A stretch of DNA of 64,000 nucleotides from Porodaedalea pini (GCA_002794775.1 NBAY01000108.1:30086-94085), one strand, 5' to 3'; shown: positions 24,480-37,304, counted from the first letter of the stretch. A program made the numbers and translations. The notes: generated by a model not told the origin, from the sequence alone.

Positions 24480-26010
24480 ACTTCGCAGCTCGCTCGGGAT
24501 AATGTGCACGCATGTCTTTATACTCTTCCACACTTTAGACTTCTGGCTGCCTATGGACCGTCTCCATGCATTTTTGATTATCTGTAAACCTGCATGTCGA
24601 ACAATCTCGGCCTACGCTTACTTTTACCATTCCTTATTCCCTCAATCTTTCCTCTCCGCCTGTCCGTTACTGGAAGAGTCGGTACATAGTGCTTATAATT
24701 CGCACCGTTCAACTCGCTTCACTTGTTCGATACATAGTATACTGCAGACCCCGTCCTATTTGTCCGCGCCGCATGGGCGATGCTCTGGGTAATATACAAA
24801 GATGTAAAAAGCTTTCCATTCCATGGCTCTGCAGAAGTCGTATGTGATGAAGAGCGCATCTCGTTTGTACATGTACTGTTTCTCGAGACAATGAGAAGCT
24901 ACGCATTGCAGGGCTAAGACTCCAGCAAAAGTAGATAAGGGGGAGTAAGGTAAACCTGCGCTTAAATCTTCTACGTACGATACGTTCTGGACGCATGAAA
25001 TGGCATGTTATCTATGAACGTAGAAGTCAGTTTGTTTTCTGAAGACTTAGATTAACTAATCCGACCGAGTTCCGCATCATAGCATTCCATGTCGTGCTAC
25101 ACTCTAGCCACCTGTTTGCGTCGATTCAATGCGGAACTTCGCGAGAATAGTCGTATTTACAGGTGTGGATCTACAAGTAATATTAATCCCGGTCAAAAAT
25201 TGCATCAAAAAATCTTCCAACTGACCAGAAGCAACCGTGCTCTGTCTCGCCTACGCCATCGCACTTCAGCTTCTCAAATGCAGCGAAAAAGAGATACAAA
25301 GCCTTGGAATTGAGCATCATTGCCGCCATCCTAGGCCGAAAAGAAGGTTAAGCCCGTCAAATAGAGCAAGTATGAAAGGCGTATTGCTAGACTGCTTCGT
25401 CAGTTTTTCGAGTGGTGCTGTGAGTCAAAGCTATCGTGGAATCTAACTTCTTATGTTGTCTGACTGCATTACTTTCAGCCCTACTGTGACTGTATGCGAC
25501 CTGCATTATTACTTCCCGAGGGTCAATCCAAGACTAGAGGCTCGCAATGATGGTATATAGCATTCAACAGACGTCATTTATACTGAAGAGGAATATAAAT
25601 GTTGGGTATCAGAAAGTGGTTGGAAAGTATACGAAACGAGCGACTCGATGATAGAATGGAAATAGTCAATCTGAGCTTCGTTCATTGCTGGAAGCTATGA
25701 AAGGAAAAAAAAGGAGGGGGAGGCATGCTAACCTGGTGTCTCCGTGCACTCTTTCCTTAGGCTGATGTGTATGTCCGACGCCATTAACGAGTTGTTGCAT
25801 TTATCTGCCTGAATTACTGGTAGTGCTACTGTATCTGTACATTGCCTGCTAAATAACTTCCGAGGTCAATGCGAGACTAGAGGTTTGCAATGTTGTTTCC
25901 TAGCGTGCAGCACATATCGTTTGTTATGAACGTACATGAAAAAAAAAACGTTAGGTATCAGAAAGTGGACTGGCAGTATACGAAACGAGTGATAGGCCTT
26001 ATGCGTTCCG
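24480..26010. other. Intergenic region between convergent genes
   Basis: Tail-to-tail spacing between the cysteine-rich protein gene (+) and P450-1 (-). No gene is recognisable. It contains a local direct duplication, annotated separately. Confidence 0.55.
25460..25992 (+). repeat. Local direct duplication, two units of about 190 bp
   Basis: About 25460-25652 and 25795-25992 align in order: a CTACTGT..CTGTA..TGC block, TTCCGAGG.TCAAT..GAGACTAGAGG, TAT..CATTCA/CAGCACA, then GGTATCAGAAAGTGG and AGTATACGAAACGAG. The second unit contains an A10 run. Divergence is modest, so the duplication is not very old. Confidence 0.7.
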
Positions 26011-28250
26011 TCAGAGTCTGGACGTCAGCACAACTGGTAACGGGCCCGTCTTCATCAAGGACAAGTTCTCCAGTTTCTCATCCCACTCGCACGCGTCGTA
26101 TCCTGGTGCGAAACGAATCTCAAAACGCTGCATCAGCATTGCAACGACCATACGCATCTCAAGAAGCGCGAGATTCCGGCCCACGCAGTTCGCCGGCCCA
26201 TATGAGAACGGGTTGAACGCAGTTGCTTCAGTCTTGAATGTAATCCCTGAGTTGCGTGTTTTCCCTGCTGCTGCATTGCCGCTGTTCACAGCTAAGTTGC
26301 TGCTAACATGAAGCCAGCGTTCTGGAATAAACTCGTCCGGAAAAGGTGAGAAGTAGCGCGGATCACGGTGCATCGCATACGGGGGGACGATAACTGCTGT
26401 GCCCTCGGGTAGAAAGCTTCGTAGGCCAGAAGTCGGTCAACGTGGCAAACAAAGCTCCAAGAAAGAAACCTCACTCGTTGCCGATCCACTTTCCGCCGCT
26501 TCCTTTCTCCGGTGCACGCTGCAGCTCAGTTGGAAGTGGGGGCCAAGCCGAAGAGTCTCATTTCTAAAAAAAAGTCAGTCTCGAGAATCATATAAGTTTT
26601 TCATGCGTACATTACAGCGTTGAGGAAAGGCAGATCTTTTGCGAGCTTCGACGATTCAAAGGGGTCTCCTTCGTCAAGAGGAAACGCGGCATTGACCTCC
26701 TCTTGCAAGCGTTCATAATAAGCAGGATGTGAGAGTAGAAAGAAAAATAGTTCGCTCAGGACGGTGGACGTGGTATCCGATCCAGCAACAATGATCAAAG
26801 ATCCGTTGGACAGGATTTCTTGGTCAGACAGATGCTCTTTTGCAACGCCTGCTTCGTCAAGCTAGTAGCGGTCGGAGGTTAGCTCTAGCTTTACTTCATT
26901 GTAAATAGGATATTCGCCCTTACAAGGTAGTAATAAAGATCCTTGATGGTCGATCCATTCTCTTTGCGCTTCCTCGCATATTCCCAGCAGAAGTTTCGAC
27001 GGAATTTGGTATTGTTCGCAATGAGAGGAAGTTGGAGTATGAATTGAGATGCCCAAGGAAGTTGTAAGAGCATTGTCCCAATCCTAGTGATAATGTTCAG
27101 TTTCGCCATGCAGACATCTGCATGTGTGCAGACTCGCCTTGCACTCGATCCTCGACCAGCACTAAACCCAGTCTTGTCGCCACCATCTTTCATCATTTCA
27201 AACCCTCCACCAAAGCTAACAATAGCGTCAGTAACAAAATGTGTGATTTAATTTCAGCGAGCTTACGCCATGTCACCCATGAAATCAAACCTAGTTTAGA
27301 GATCAGTTACTCTGTTGAAGGGCAGAAGATAGGATAAGGCATACGCAAAATACTTTATCCACTCCGCCAGATTCACCGAGATCGCACCACCACTCTCTTT
27401 TGGGCTCGACCTCTTCTTCAGCTCATCCGCCAACTGCGACACGCGCCGCGTCAAGAGTGGTTCGAAGTCCCTTATGCTTTCCGTACTGAAAGCGCGATTC
27501 CATGGTTTCCTTTGACGAGCGTGCTCACGCGGATCGCGGATGCTGATAAGGTTACGTGGTGCACCTGGCCCTCTCCGGGCGTCCCACACTAGGAAACCAC
27601 GCGCGTGGTCAACTACAAGTAAAATTATGAGGAAGAAAAGAGAAAATTGGCGCACTCGGTCCCTTTGGCATGCCGCTTGCGCCTAGGATGTCTGGTATTG
27701 CGTTGACGTCTGTCACTGAGAGCTCGTTGGGACCTAGGAGAAGCACATGAGAGACGATACACGTATAAATGCCTTTGTGGTACGTACCGATACGGACATA
27801 CGGTCCATATTTCGCGTGCAGTTCTTTGAGATACACATGACTTTTTCCTTGAGACATGACGAAGGTTCCCCAAAGCTTTGACACTTTCACGAGCAGAGGG
27901 CCAGGGTACTTCGAGAGCGGATGAAAGGGAGAGAGGCGGTACGTGATTATCGAACTCAGCAAAGTTCCATAGAAGATGCAGAATGAAACAAAGATGGCGA
28001 GTGGGAAGGAAGAGAAATGTGATGAAAGCAGGTAGGCTGGAAAGCAAGGGACGACGCCGAGCAAAATGAAGGTCCCTGAGAATGTTGCAACAGCGAGATC
28101 CTGTGTCTTGTAGACAAGATGAACCATCTACAGAATAATGAGTATACTGGTTTAACGTGGCATGCCAGTTCGACGTACCAAACTGCAGAGAATGTTAACA
28201 ACAATCGCATCTCGAAACGAGAGCATCGCTAGCGAAAGGTAGACGGGCAT
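26011..28250 (-). pseudogene. Cytochrome P450 (copy 1), one-base frameshift in the K-helix exon
   Basis: Ten exons on the minus strand: 28250-28179, 28127-27788, 27733-27656, 27612-27345, 27290-27267, 27215-27138, 27083-26924, 26861-26611, 26563-26475 and 26416-26011. The N-terminus has hydrophobic membrane-anchor helices, then a proline-rich hinge (YRLSPFHPLSKYPGP). The I-helix is IIVAGSDTTSTVL, the K-helix begins NETLRLGP, PERW precedes the heme loop, and the heme-binding loop is FSYGPANCVGRNLAL with the Cys ligand. Exon 9 is 89 nt where the paralog has 90. One C is missing in the run after ...CTTGGC, so NETLRLGP is followed by the wrong frame, although the P-P-L-P-T-E-L-Q-R-A-P reading is still visible one base over. 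Apart from this, the gene would encode 588 aa. Intron 27084-27137 has a GC donor. It could be a young pseudogene or a homopolymer error. It differs from P450-2 by an extra intron that creates a 24-nt exon. Confidence 0.8.
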
Positions 28251-28316
28251 AGCTATCACCCTAGGTATTCAGATAGTGTTTGGAGCTTATCACCTATTGT
28301 CAATGACTTGACACTC

Positions 28317-28325
28317 TTATATACT
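28317..28325 (-). promoter_or_regulatory. TATA box of P450-1
   Basis: GTATATAAG on the minus strand lies about 67 bp upstream of the proposed ATG (28250), a typical fungal TATA position. Confidence 0.55.
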
Positions 28326-28689
28326 TCGATGGGGCTCCCTATCACTGTACGAGCGCTGACTCGGGGCCGTGCGGGTAAATGGACTTTGACCATGACTTTT
28401 AAATCTAAGTGCTGATTGGTCCTTGGACTACATACATCGTTTCATGTACAAGGTGTTCTGACTCACGTTACATTCAAGTGATCTGGTGCTGTGGTAGAAG
28501 ACTTAAGAGTACTAGTAATATTAATGAAGTGTAACCGTAAGCAGCGGAATATATTATCGACTTCTATATTCGTGGGAATATCTGCACGCGGTGGTTCTTG
28601 TTGCAAGTCAAGGGCTGTTGGCGTTCACAACTTTCTTCCTGACTCCCACCTCCGTGCCTTTGCTGACAGTCATCCAGTTCATCAGGACA

Positions 28690-30263
28690 ATGTCTGACGT
28701 TGAAGGCGGTGAAAAGAAAAGTGGCTACAGGCTTGAGATTGCCCCTTCAGCCAGGTCACAATGCAAAGGTTCGTCTTTCCATTGTCCTTCTCGTCTAGTC
28801 GACGGACGCGGCGCTAAAACACTCATTCAAACTCCTTCAGGTCCTAAACCATGCAAAGGTGAATGCTTGCATCATATGGCGCGTGAGCCAGCGCGATGAA
28901 CGCGACTTTCTGACATCATTGACCAGGTACGAAAATCGCGAAGGGCGAGCTGCGTATGGGGTCGGTCGTTGATTTTCGAGGGAACACATCGTTGTATGTA
29001 TTTATGTCTCTCTTCTGCGAAGGGATTTGTTCTGAGACCAGGTTCAACTAGTGCCTGGCGTCACTGGGGCTGCGTTACAGAGCGCATCATCAAGAACATG
29101 AAGGCAGCGTTCGAAGATCCTTCGGAGCTCGACGGTTTCGAGGATCTACCCAAAGAAGATCAGGAGCGAGTTGTGAAAGCATACGAAGTGGGTCATGTCG
29201 CCGAAGAAGACATCCCTGAGACTGCGCGCAAGCCTGAGGGTGAGGAGGACGAAGACGAAGACGAAAAGAAGCCAGCTAAGAAGACACCGGCGAAGAAAAG
29301 GGCAAGGGTTAGTGCTTATACTGTGCCAAATGCACAGCATTCTGATGATTTACTTATGAACGCTGAAGGATGATGAGGACGGGGAGGATGAGAAGGATGA
29401 GAAGCCAAAAAAGAAAGCGGCTCCTCGCAAACGCGCCAAGGTTCGCGTGATTCTTCGTCGATCTTCATCGTTGTCTCACCTTTTCTCCACAGAAAGCTGA
29501 TGCTGAGGACGGTGACGATGATGAGGAAGAAAAGCCAAAGAAGAAGGCTGCGCCACGCAAACGTGCTGCCAAGGTTTGTCGTACTGAACTAGTGCAATAA
29601 AGCCAGATTAGCTCATCTTCCCATTCTCTTGAAAGAAGGTCGATGAAGATGGAGATGGAGACAAGGCACCAGCAAAGCCAGCTGCGAAACGTGGTCGCAA
29701 GAAAGCAGAATCCAAGGTACTTTATATGTTCTTTGGTTCTCATCGTTCGACGCTTAATCTGTTCAATAGCCTGCGGACGATGTCGACGAATTGGATGACG
29801 ATGAAGAGCCGGCGCCAAAGAAGCGTGCAGCTCCGAAGAAGACAACAGCCACAAAGGGCAATGCAACTGCCAAGGCCAAAGCGAAGAAGGCATGTCTTCG
29901 CGGTCAGTTTTATTGACCAATGAACTTACCAATAATACTGTTTAGGCCGATGCGGATGAGTCGGGCGAAGACTTTGGCGCAGATCTGGATAAGGTATCTG
30001 GCGATGAGGAGGACGAGGAGGACGAGCAGAAAAAGCCTAAGAAGGTATGTCTCAAGGCGTTTGATTGAATGACGGTGTCACTGACTTCACTGCGGGCGAA
30101 GGCAAAGGCGATAAAGGCCGCTTCTAAGCCCACATCCAAGGCCAAACCGGCCTCTAAAGCTAAGCCTGCATCGAAGGCTAAACCCACGTCCAAGAAACCA
30201 GCGAGTCAAAAGGTGAAGAAGACTGAGGAGCTCACGGAGGAGGATGGTGAGGAAGATGAGTGA
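28690..30263 (+). CDS. PARP-type zinc-finger protein with modular acidic/lysine-rich tail
   Basis: Ten exons: 28690-28768, 28841-28858, 28927-28993, 29052-29307, 29369-29440, 29493-29573, 29639-29716, 29770-29889, 29946-30044 and 30102-30263, giving 343 aa. Residues about 10-85 form a PARP-type zinc finger: YRLEIAPSARSQCKGPKPCK, then KGELRMGSVVDFRGNTSFAW and RHWGC. The C-x2-C-like pair, the His and the final Cys that bind zinc are visible. This finger recognises DNA nicks and strand breaks in PARP1 and DNA ligase III. No PARP catalytic domain follows; instead there is a tail of alternating acidic runs and KKRA/PRKRA basic blocks, as in chromatin proteins. Exon 2 is a microexon of 18 nt. Intron 29890-29945 has a GC donor (AAG/GCATGT), because any GT choice breaks the frame. 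Likely nuclear, binding damaged or bent DNA; partners are unknown. Confidence 0.87.
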
Positions 30264-30604
30264 GCGAAGCGAGGAGAGTAGTCCGATACCAAAATTCGCC
30301 CCGTTATATGAACATTTTCATATGTTCTGTTCACCTCGTCTGTTTCTTGCTACGAGTGCGAAACCCGGTACCACTTCAGAACTTTACGACACCATCCTAA
30401 TCCTTGCGAACAATATGCTTTTCTGTGATTCGATGTTCGTCCTTGCTTTTGCTTCGTCTAGCGATACCGTGTTTTTTCGTCTTGCTGTTCCGCATGTTGA
30501 TAATTCAAAGAACATTGTCGAAGTCTCATGATTGACTAATGTACGGCATAAGGGAACGCTTAATTTATTCTTGCTATTGTAAATACATCGCTCTCGAGTG
30601 ATGC

Positions 30605-32723
30605 CTAAGCCTGACTCCTCAAAGTCAGCACAACAGGCAGCGGACCAAGTCTGAACACGAAGTAGTTCATTATTTCCTTCTCCCACCGAGCCGCATCATA
30701 GCCGGGCTCAAAGCTAATGTCGAATCGTTGAAGGAGCAACGTGGCCACCGAGCGGATCTCTGCAAGCGCAAGCATCTTTCCCGCGCAGTTCGCAGGGCCG
30801 TAGGCAAAGGGGATGTACGCGGTGGTGTCGTGGATGAATTGCGTCGATTCCGACTTCTCTTTTTCGATGATACCTGGCGACGTCTGGAGCCATCGGTCGA
30901 TCCAAAAACTTTCTGGCATCGGTGAGAAGTAGCGCGCTTGCCGGTGAAGGACGTATGGTGGAATGTTGATAGAGTTGCCCTCAGGGATGATGCTATAATA
31001 TTTTATTCAGTACTCAAGAAGGACTTAGTATAACAGACGACATACTGATCCCCAATCAGCTTGCTGCCAGATCCGGCGGCAGGCGCACGCTGTATATCGG
31101 TTGGCACTGGCGGCTGGAGGCGCAGAGTCTCATTGCTAAACCAGACTCTCCATCAGCTCGCATTTCAACACAGTTCAGGGACGACATACATTACTGCATT
31201 CAGAATCGGAAGCTCCGAAAGCCGTGTAAAATCGAATGGGTCGCCCTCGCCAGGTGGAAAGGCCTGGTCGAGCTCCGTGCGCAAGCGTGCGAATACACTC
31301 GGGTTTGTGAGCAGGTAATAGAACATGTTGCTGAGCGTCGTTGCCGTGGTGTCAGAGCCCGCCACGACGGCGACCTTGCAGTTCTCACTAAGCAGTGCAT
31401 GCGGTGGGTACGCTTCTGGACCAGCGTCCTCGTTTGCCAGGTGGTAGAATAGGTCTCTCTCGCGCGGCCCTCGCTCTTTGCGTTTCGCGACACAATCATC
31501 AACGAACTTCGTAAATTCAGCCATGGCTGCGACCACGAAAGGCAACCTGTGTACAACGTGGACAGACCATGGGAGACGCTCCAGCAGTGCCTGAGCCCTG
31601 TAGATGGACGATAAGAGCAAATCACGACCGCAATATATCGACTTACTTCATCTGTTGATCGATCATGCCCCAGATGCCAGTGGTGTCTCCGTCCTTCATC
31701 AGCTCGAAGGCACCGCCGAATCTGAAGACAAGTTTGTAAGTTGTGGAAAATATCTGAGTAAAAGTGATTTGATCGCACGCCATGTCACCCATGAAGTCAA
31801 AAGCAAACCGGCTCATCCACATCGCAAGATCGATACTCTTCTTGGACTGAGCATCGGTCTCTGCCTTTCCTGCAAAATTCTCAAGCCCCTCCGCTAGCTG
31901 TAGAGCGCGCCGTATAATCGTGGGCGTATACTCCCGAATGGATGCAGAGCTTAGCCCCTTCGTCCACGGCTTACGCTTCTGAGCATGGTCTGCGAGATCT
32001 CGGGTAGCGACAACGTTCGCGGGAACACCAGGCATCCGTGCGCCATCGAACACTGCGAGGCATGTGTCAAATCGGTGATACGAAGGAGATGAAAACCAAG
32101 GAGGCTCACTCGGACCCTTAGGCATCCCGTCAGGCCCCATTATATTCGGGATGAGCGTCGCGTCGACGAAAGAGAGCTGATTAGGACCTGAATGAAACAA
32201 ATAAGCGGTTGTACATAAATAATATGAATAAATGCGGAGATGGCTTACCGACGCGGACATATGGTCCATACTGGTCATGCAAGTCCTTCAGTATGTCATG
32301 CCACTTTCCGGACGTTGTAGCACGAGCGAGCCAAAACTGAGAGATTTTCGCGGGGAGGGGTCCTGGGTACCTGGCAAGAGGATGCCATGGAGAAACTCGG
32401 TACAAGACGATGCTCGAGAGAAGCACGGCGTAGAAGGCAGAGAAGCCGGAAACTACCGCGAACTCTGCCGAATAGTGCTGGAAAAGAAACGCCGAAGATA
32501 CGAAGGGAGCAGCAAATAGGAGGAGTGCTGTAGTGAAAGGGCTAGACGGAGGGATTTCCAATCTCTTGTAGACAAAATATGCTGCCTAGAAAAATCAAAT
32601 CGAAAAGTAGACAATCAGCGTATATATGCAACAACATGAGATCAGTCGTACCAGTCCGGAGGCAGCAGGCACCAGCAGAGATTCGTGCAAAGAAAGCTTT
32701 GGGATAGAGTCGAGCGAAGCCAT
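30605..32723 (-). CDS. Cytochrome P450 (copy 2, intact)
   Basis: Eight exons on the minus strand: 32723-32652, 32585-32249, 32187-32110, 32052-31779, 31721-31647, 31597-31190, 31135-31046 and 30992-30605. All have GT-AG introns with agreeing phases, giving 573 aa. It has an N-terminal hydrophobic anchor, the proline hinge YRVSPWHPLARYPGP, the I-helix oxygen-binding motif VAVVAGSDTTATTL and the K-helix NETLRL. The heme loop is FAYGPANCAGKMLAL with its Cys ligand, and the gene ends LGPLPVVLTLRSQA. First-exon length (72 nt) and most intron positions match P450-1, so the two are paralogs. They flank the zinc-finger gene on the same strand rather than standing side by side. It is a microsomal (ER) monooxygenase needing a P450 reductase; the substrate is unknown. 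I do not assign a CYP family number. Confidence 0.92.
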
Positions 32724-32773
32724 GAGAGGAATACTGATGCTCGGGAAAAATGAGGGAAGACGTCCCAGGATCC

Positions 32774-32780
32774 CTTATAA
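32774..32780 (-). promoter_or_regulatory. TATA box of P450-2
   Basis: TTATAAG on the minus strand, about 52 bp upstream of the ATG at 32723. Confidence 0.55.
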
Positions 32781-34615
32781 ATGAATTTGTCTGGTACGAA
32801 TGATAAATTATTGCATTATTCTCGCGCAAAGATGCTCCCCCAAGTAAATTCGCGAAATCCCCGGTGTATGAGCGAGAAGCAAATGAATCGGTAAAAATGC
32901 GCGATCGAGGACGTCTCTCCCCAATGATAAACGCCACTGGATACTGCCCGTGATGGTGGAGCCAAACGGGCGTTCCGGATACACTTCCTAATCAAAATCC
33001 AAGGGAACTTCACCTTGCTGAAACACTGAGAACTTCAGATGAGGCATGAAACCCTTCTAACAAAATCATTGCGACTGGGAGAAGTTGGGAAACTGGACTA
33101 GAAGGCAGTGTGTTTGTACGAAGCCTGAGCTAGGTGAAAGCTTATATCAGACTATCAAGTGTTTCAAAAATAGTTCGGATCACGATTCGAGCGGGTACAA
33201 TCTTGTCTAGCTAAAAGTAAGTGATAAGCTCGTCCTGTGGGGCATTGGAAAGAAGCGGTGCTTACAATTTGATCAGTGCTTAATGGACGGCGCACTACTC
33301 AACCTGAGCGTCACGTTCCCGTCGAGTTTTAGTAATATTAGAAAAGCTGCACTATAAGTACATAGATAGATGCACTCCATTTATCATTCCGTTTGCTCGA
33401 TTATAAACAACATCGATTGAAAACGGATAGCAAATTTATCGCTGGCGAAACAGCACTCACCATGTCAGCGCTTTCCGCTCAGGACGATCCATCCGGCCGA
33501 TACGGAACGTAACGAATTCAGCCTGTAAAAGTGGTCGCAGGGCTGTAAATATGTGATGACAGGAATACTTCGCCTCAAAGCAGGGGTACTGGTGGGGATT
33601 GGGGTGTCGCCGAGTTCAAATACGTGTCGTGGGTAAAATCCATAATGTTGACTCCAGACATGTCAGAAGCATGCCCCAAGGATCTTTGTCTGCATTGGAT
33701 CCCACGGTGTAGTTTCAACATATCTCTAGAAAGAATCGGAAAGCGAAGGTGGTTGGAGATGCTGGGGAGCAAATTTGACACTAATAATCGTGGGAGCATT
33801 TTACAAAGCTCGCGCACGTGCTCTTGATTCAGAGTCGCTTCTATGATTGATTTTCTTGCTCCTGTCTTAAGTTCTGAAGAAAACAAAAATCCAGAAAAGT
33901 TTAGTCGGCCGTTTCAGCTAAACAAAGGTTTTTACTACAACACAGGAGCAGCAAGCAGGGAAACCGCCTCTTGAACTCGTAAATCCAAGTACGTACAATA
34001 CATCTAATGCTGGACTCCGACGAAAGTCATACGAAAGGCTGGATGTGCTGTCGAATATGCTGTGGCAGCTAGGAGCTGCTTCATGCTAAATCTATTTCAT
34101 ACTGGATCAGCGGGTAGCAGAGGACCGGCTAGTAGCTAGTTCCCACGCTTTGAAGACGTGTCCCTGACTTAGCCTGCCGTCTACTTTTCTCATCATTCCG
34201 CTCGATCCACTAAGTATGAGTTTGAGGAGCCAGCGGCCCAGCATGAGCTTTATCGTGACATTTTTCATCGAAAGTACGATGAGATCATTAATATCGATCG
34301 TCTGTTGCCGACTCAATCGTACCTCTAAACCTACCATCACTGGCACACCTTTGAGCCCTCCATCACACTTCTTAGCCTTCTATCATTTGCCGACTAGTCG
34401 AGCGCATCAACTTCAATTTAGACATACGCATGCAGTCCGTACGGAAGTGACTTTGGCGTAATTTGAAGCTCTGCCAGAGACCGTGATCGCGCGCGATCTC
34501 TTTTTCGGCAGGGAGTATGTATCGCGGGCGATACTGCGGGCCCTATTTTTTAAACGACACATATACAAGCTACTGTGAGTGTTTTGAATGATCAGGCGAC
34601 CAGATTTCCCCTGTC
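32781..34615. other. Intergenic region upstream of P450-2 and the monooxygenase array
   Basis: Divergent promoter region between P450-2 (-) and monooxygenase A (+). The longest open frame (minus strand, about 33575-33886) shows no motif I recognise and no splice-consistent neighbours. Nothing else can be named. Confidence 0.5.
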
Positions 34616-36867
34616 ATGTCTTCAATGGGTTCACCTCAGGTCCTGATTGTAAAACTGATTAAATCTTCGTTGTACTTTGCGAGGCTACTCACCTTTACTC
34701 TCCCAATATAGGTTGGATCCGGACCTGCAGGTCTCCTACTGGCGCTGGCCCTCCTCAAGAACGGAGTGTCCGTGCGCATCATCGAAAAAGACATCCAACA
34801 TCATGTCGGAGAGAGAGGACCGGGTATTATGGTGAGCCTAGAAATCTGCCGTCTTTCAAGTCTCAGTCTGATCAGAAGAAGCCGCGTACTCTAGAAATCG
34901 AACATTTCCTCGGAGTCGGAGACGAAGTACAAACTACTGCTATCGAATGGCCGTTTCTTCATTTTTTCGACCCTCAAGACCCTCATCGCATTGTTAAATC
35001 TGTACCGATGCTGGAGAAAGTCGAGTCAACACCCGCATTTCCGATTGTATATCTCTACACTGTCATAAGCATTTGCCATTTCTAAGGCTGTTTTTATTTG
35101 CTTTGTAGACTCAGGGAGTATTCCTCGGACAATGGCTTCATCAACGCATTCTTCGAAAGCACATAGAGAATTTAGGATACCAGGTCGAGCTAGGCTGTGC
35201 TCTTTCCAGCCTAGAGCAGCAGGACGATGGCGTTGTTGCCCACCTGGCGAAGACAGCAAACGGCGAGCAGGTGGAAGAAACCGCCAAGTTCGCTTATGTC
35301 GTGGGTGCGGATGGTGCTCATAGTAGGGGTTTCACTATTATTTCCTTTCCTTCTCTTCTGCTTTTACCTTCTCATTTCCAAAGGCACTGTACGCAAGCAG
35401 CTAGGCGTAAGCTTTGTTGGTGAGAGCCGCGAAGGAAGAATGTGCCTCATTGATGCTCGTGTTGAAGGAATGCAGGGATTTAAGGTCAGATGCTGTCTTA
35501 CGACATTCGACCTTTGGATTCTCAGTTCGTGTATACTCAGGGGTTTCATATATGGGGAGATTGGAGCAAGACTATGTGCAGACCAATTCTTACCGTCTGA
35601 TTTCGCTCCAGCATCGAACTGATTGTTCACGACTCGACAGGGCTACTCTGAGGCACACGACTGAAGCTGACGTGTTCCAGATGCTTCTTTCTGGACCAGA
35701 AGTGAACTTCGATGCTTTGAGGACAGCGAGTGTGGAAGCCGTTCAAGAAGAATTCAACAGAGCTTCGGGAAGGAAAGACATCAAAATCTCACATATCATC
35801 TCACAGGGTGACTGGCGGTGAGCGAGTTTCCAGCAATAATGGTCAAGCGGCATCGAACGAACTCCTTTAGTCCCAACATGCGCATCGCCAATCGATTCTA
35901 TGACGGGCGAGTCTTCCTGGTTGGAGGCGAGTGTGGAAGACTTGACACCTATTCTGGACGTCTGCTTATATTCAGTCTTAGATGCAGCGCATGTGCACTC
36001 GATCACGGGTGGTCAGGGCCTCAACTCCAGTATGCAAGATTCTGTATGTGCATCCTGTTCATCCTTGCATTGGAACATTGAAAAAGGACCTTAAAGCTTT
36101 TCTAGTTCAATCTCGCTTGGAAGCTCGTGCTTGTGCTCAAGGGACACTCATCCCCCGCCCTCCTGAAGTCATTCGAAGTCGAGCGTATTCCTATCATCGC
36201 CGAGGTCCTCAATATCACGACAGAGCTTTACAACAAGGTATCGGCCCGTGAGGACACTCGTCAGGCCCTCCAGGATGCAGAGTCCCTTGCGTCTGGAGCG
36301 AATAAGGACGAAGGGTGGATCAGGGGTAGGAAACTCTTCCAACTCGATCTCAACTACCGGTGGAGCTCGATCGTCTTTGATGAGCGGTTTGAGAAGGAGT
36401 CTGGAAAGTGTGATACTTGCGGTGTTGAGGGCCATGACGTCCGGGCTGGGGACCGTGCTCCCGATGCTCCGGGACTCACTCGCCTCAATGCGAAGGAGGG
36501 AGAGCGGACGATCACGCGGCTCTTCGACGTCTTTGATCCGTCTTTGCACACCGCGCTCATCTTCAGCTCGAGCCCCTCCGATCCGATTGCTCAGTCTCTT
36601 CTCGACTCTCTGGCGAAACTGCCGACAGGCCTGTTGCACTCAGTGCTCATTCTCCCAGCGGGTGGATCGGTCACAGATACCAAGTCCCTGAGTGTGGATT
36701 TCGTGTTCAAAGACTCTGAGGGACATGCTTATGAAGGGTATGGCTTTGGCGCTGATGCTGGGCGACCTGCTGCCTTTATTGTCCGGCCTGATGCTATGAT
36801 CGGTGCATTTGTGCGAAGTGCTGCGGGGGTCAATAAGTATCTTTCATCGGTGTTCGATTCTGTTTAA
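34616..36867 (+). CDS. FAD-dependent aromatic monooxygenase A
   Basis: Ten exons: 34616-34648, 34712-34831, 34882-35046, 35109-35322, 35384-35484, 35541-35575, 35641-35817, 35871-35926, 35982-36043 and 36106-36867, giving 574 aa. N-terminal VGSGPAGLLLA is the FAD-binding GxGxxG motif, GADGAHS the DG motif, and GDAAHVHSITGGQGLNSSMQ the GD motif, as in the phenol hydroxylase/pentachlorophenol monooxygenase group (PF01494). About 170 C-terminal residues starting HDVRAGDRAPDAPGL form the thioredoxin-like domain of that group. Intron 8 (35927-35981) has a GC donor (GGAG/GCGAGT) where B, C and D have GT; phase excludes the nearby GT. Exon lengths equal those of B. It would hydroxylate phenolic or polyketide substrates with NAD(P)H and O2. 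Confidence 0.88.
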
Positions 36868-37304
36868 AACGCTCATATAGGAAAAGACGTATTTGAAAAG
36901 CAACACAGCCCAGAAATGAAACTCTCTGTTTGGAATTTGCTCGGCGATACATAATTGAGGCTGTCTGCCATCTGCAGAAGAGTTCTTTATACGACTTCCA
37001 GGATTGACTTGAATGAAACAGAGAGAATGTGCTGAGGAGAGATAAATAGCAAACATTTGGTGAGGTCCATGGTCCACTCTTCTTCTCCTGTGCTGTTCCA
37101 CGAGAAGTTGGCTTGGATGTAAGGTGTGAAACAGCTTTACAAACGTTCGGTCTGGTTGACGATCACATCCTCCCCTGTGATGAGCTTCCTTGTAGTCCTG
37201 CATCGGTTATTTTGCATCATCGGTATGACTATGAATCTGTAAAGCCTGCAGCCTAACATGAGCGTTGTCGCCTGAACGCTCAACCGTCTGATTACGTCGC
37301 ACTC

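Noticed and set aside
33575..33886. 103-residue minus-strand frame in the region upstream of the monooxygenase array
   Set aside because: No recognisable motif, no splice-compatible neighbours; not reported as a gene.
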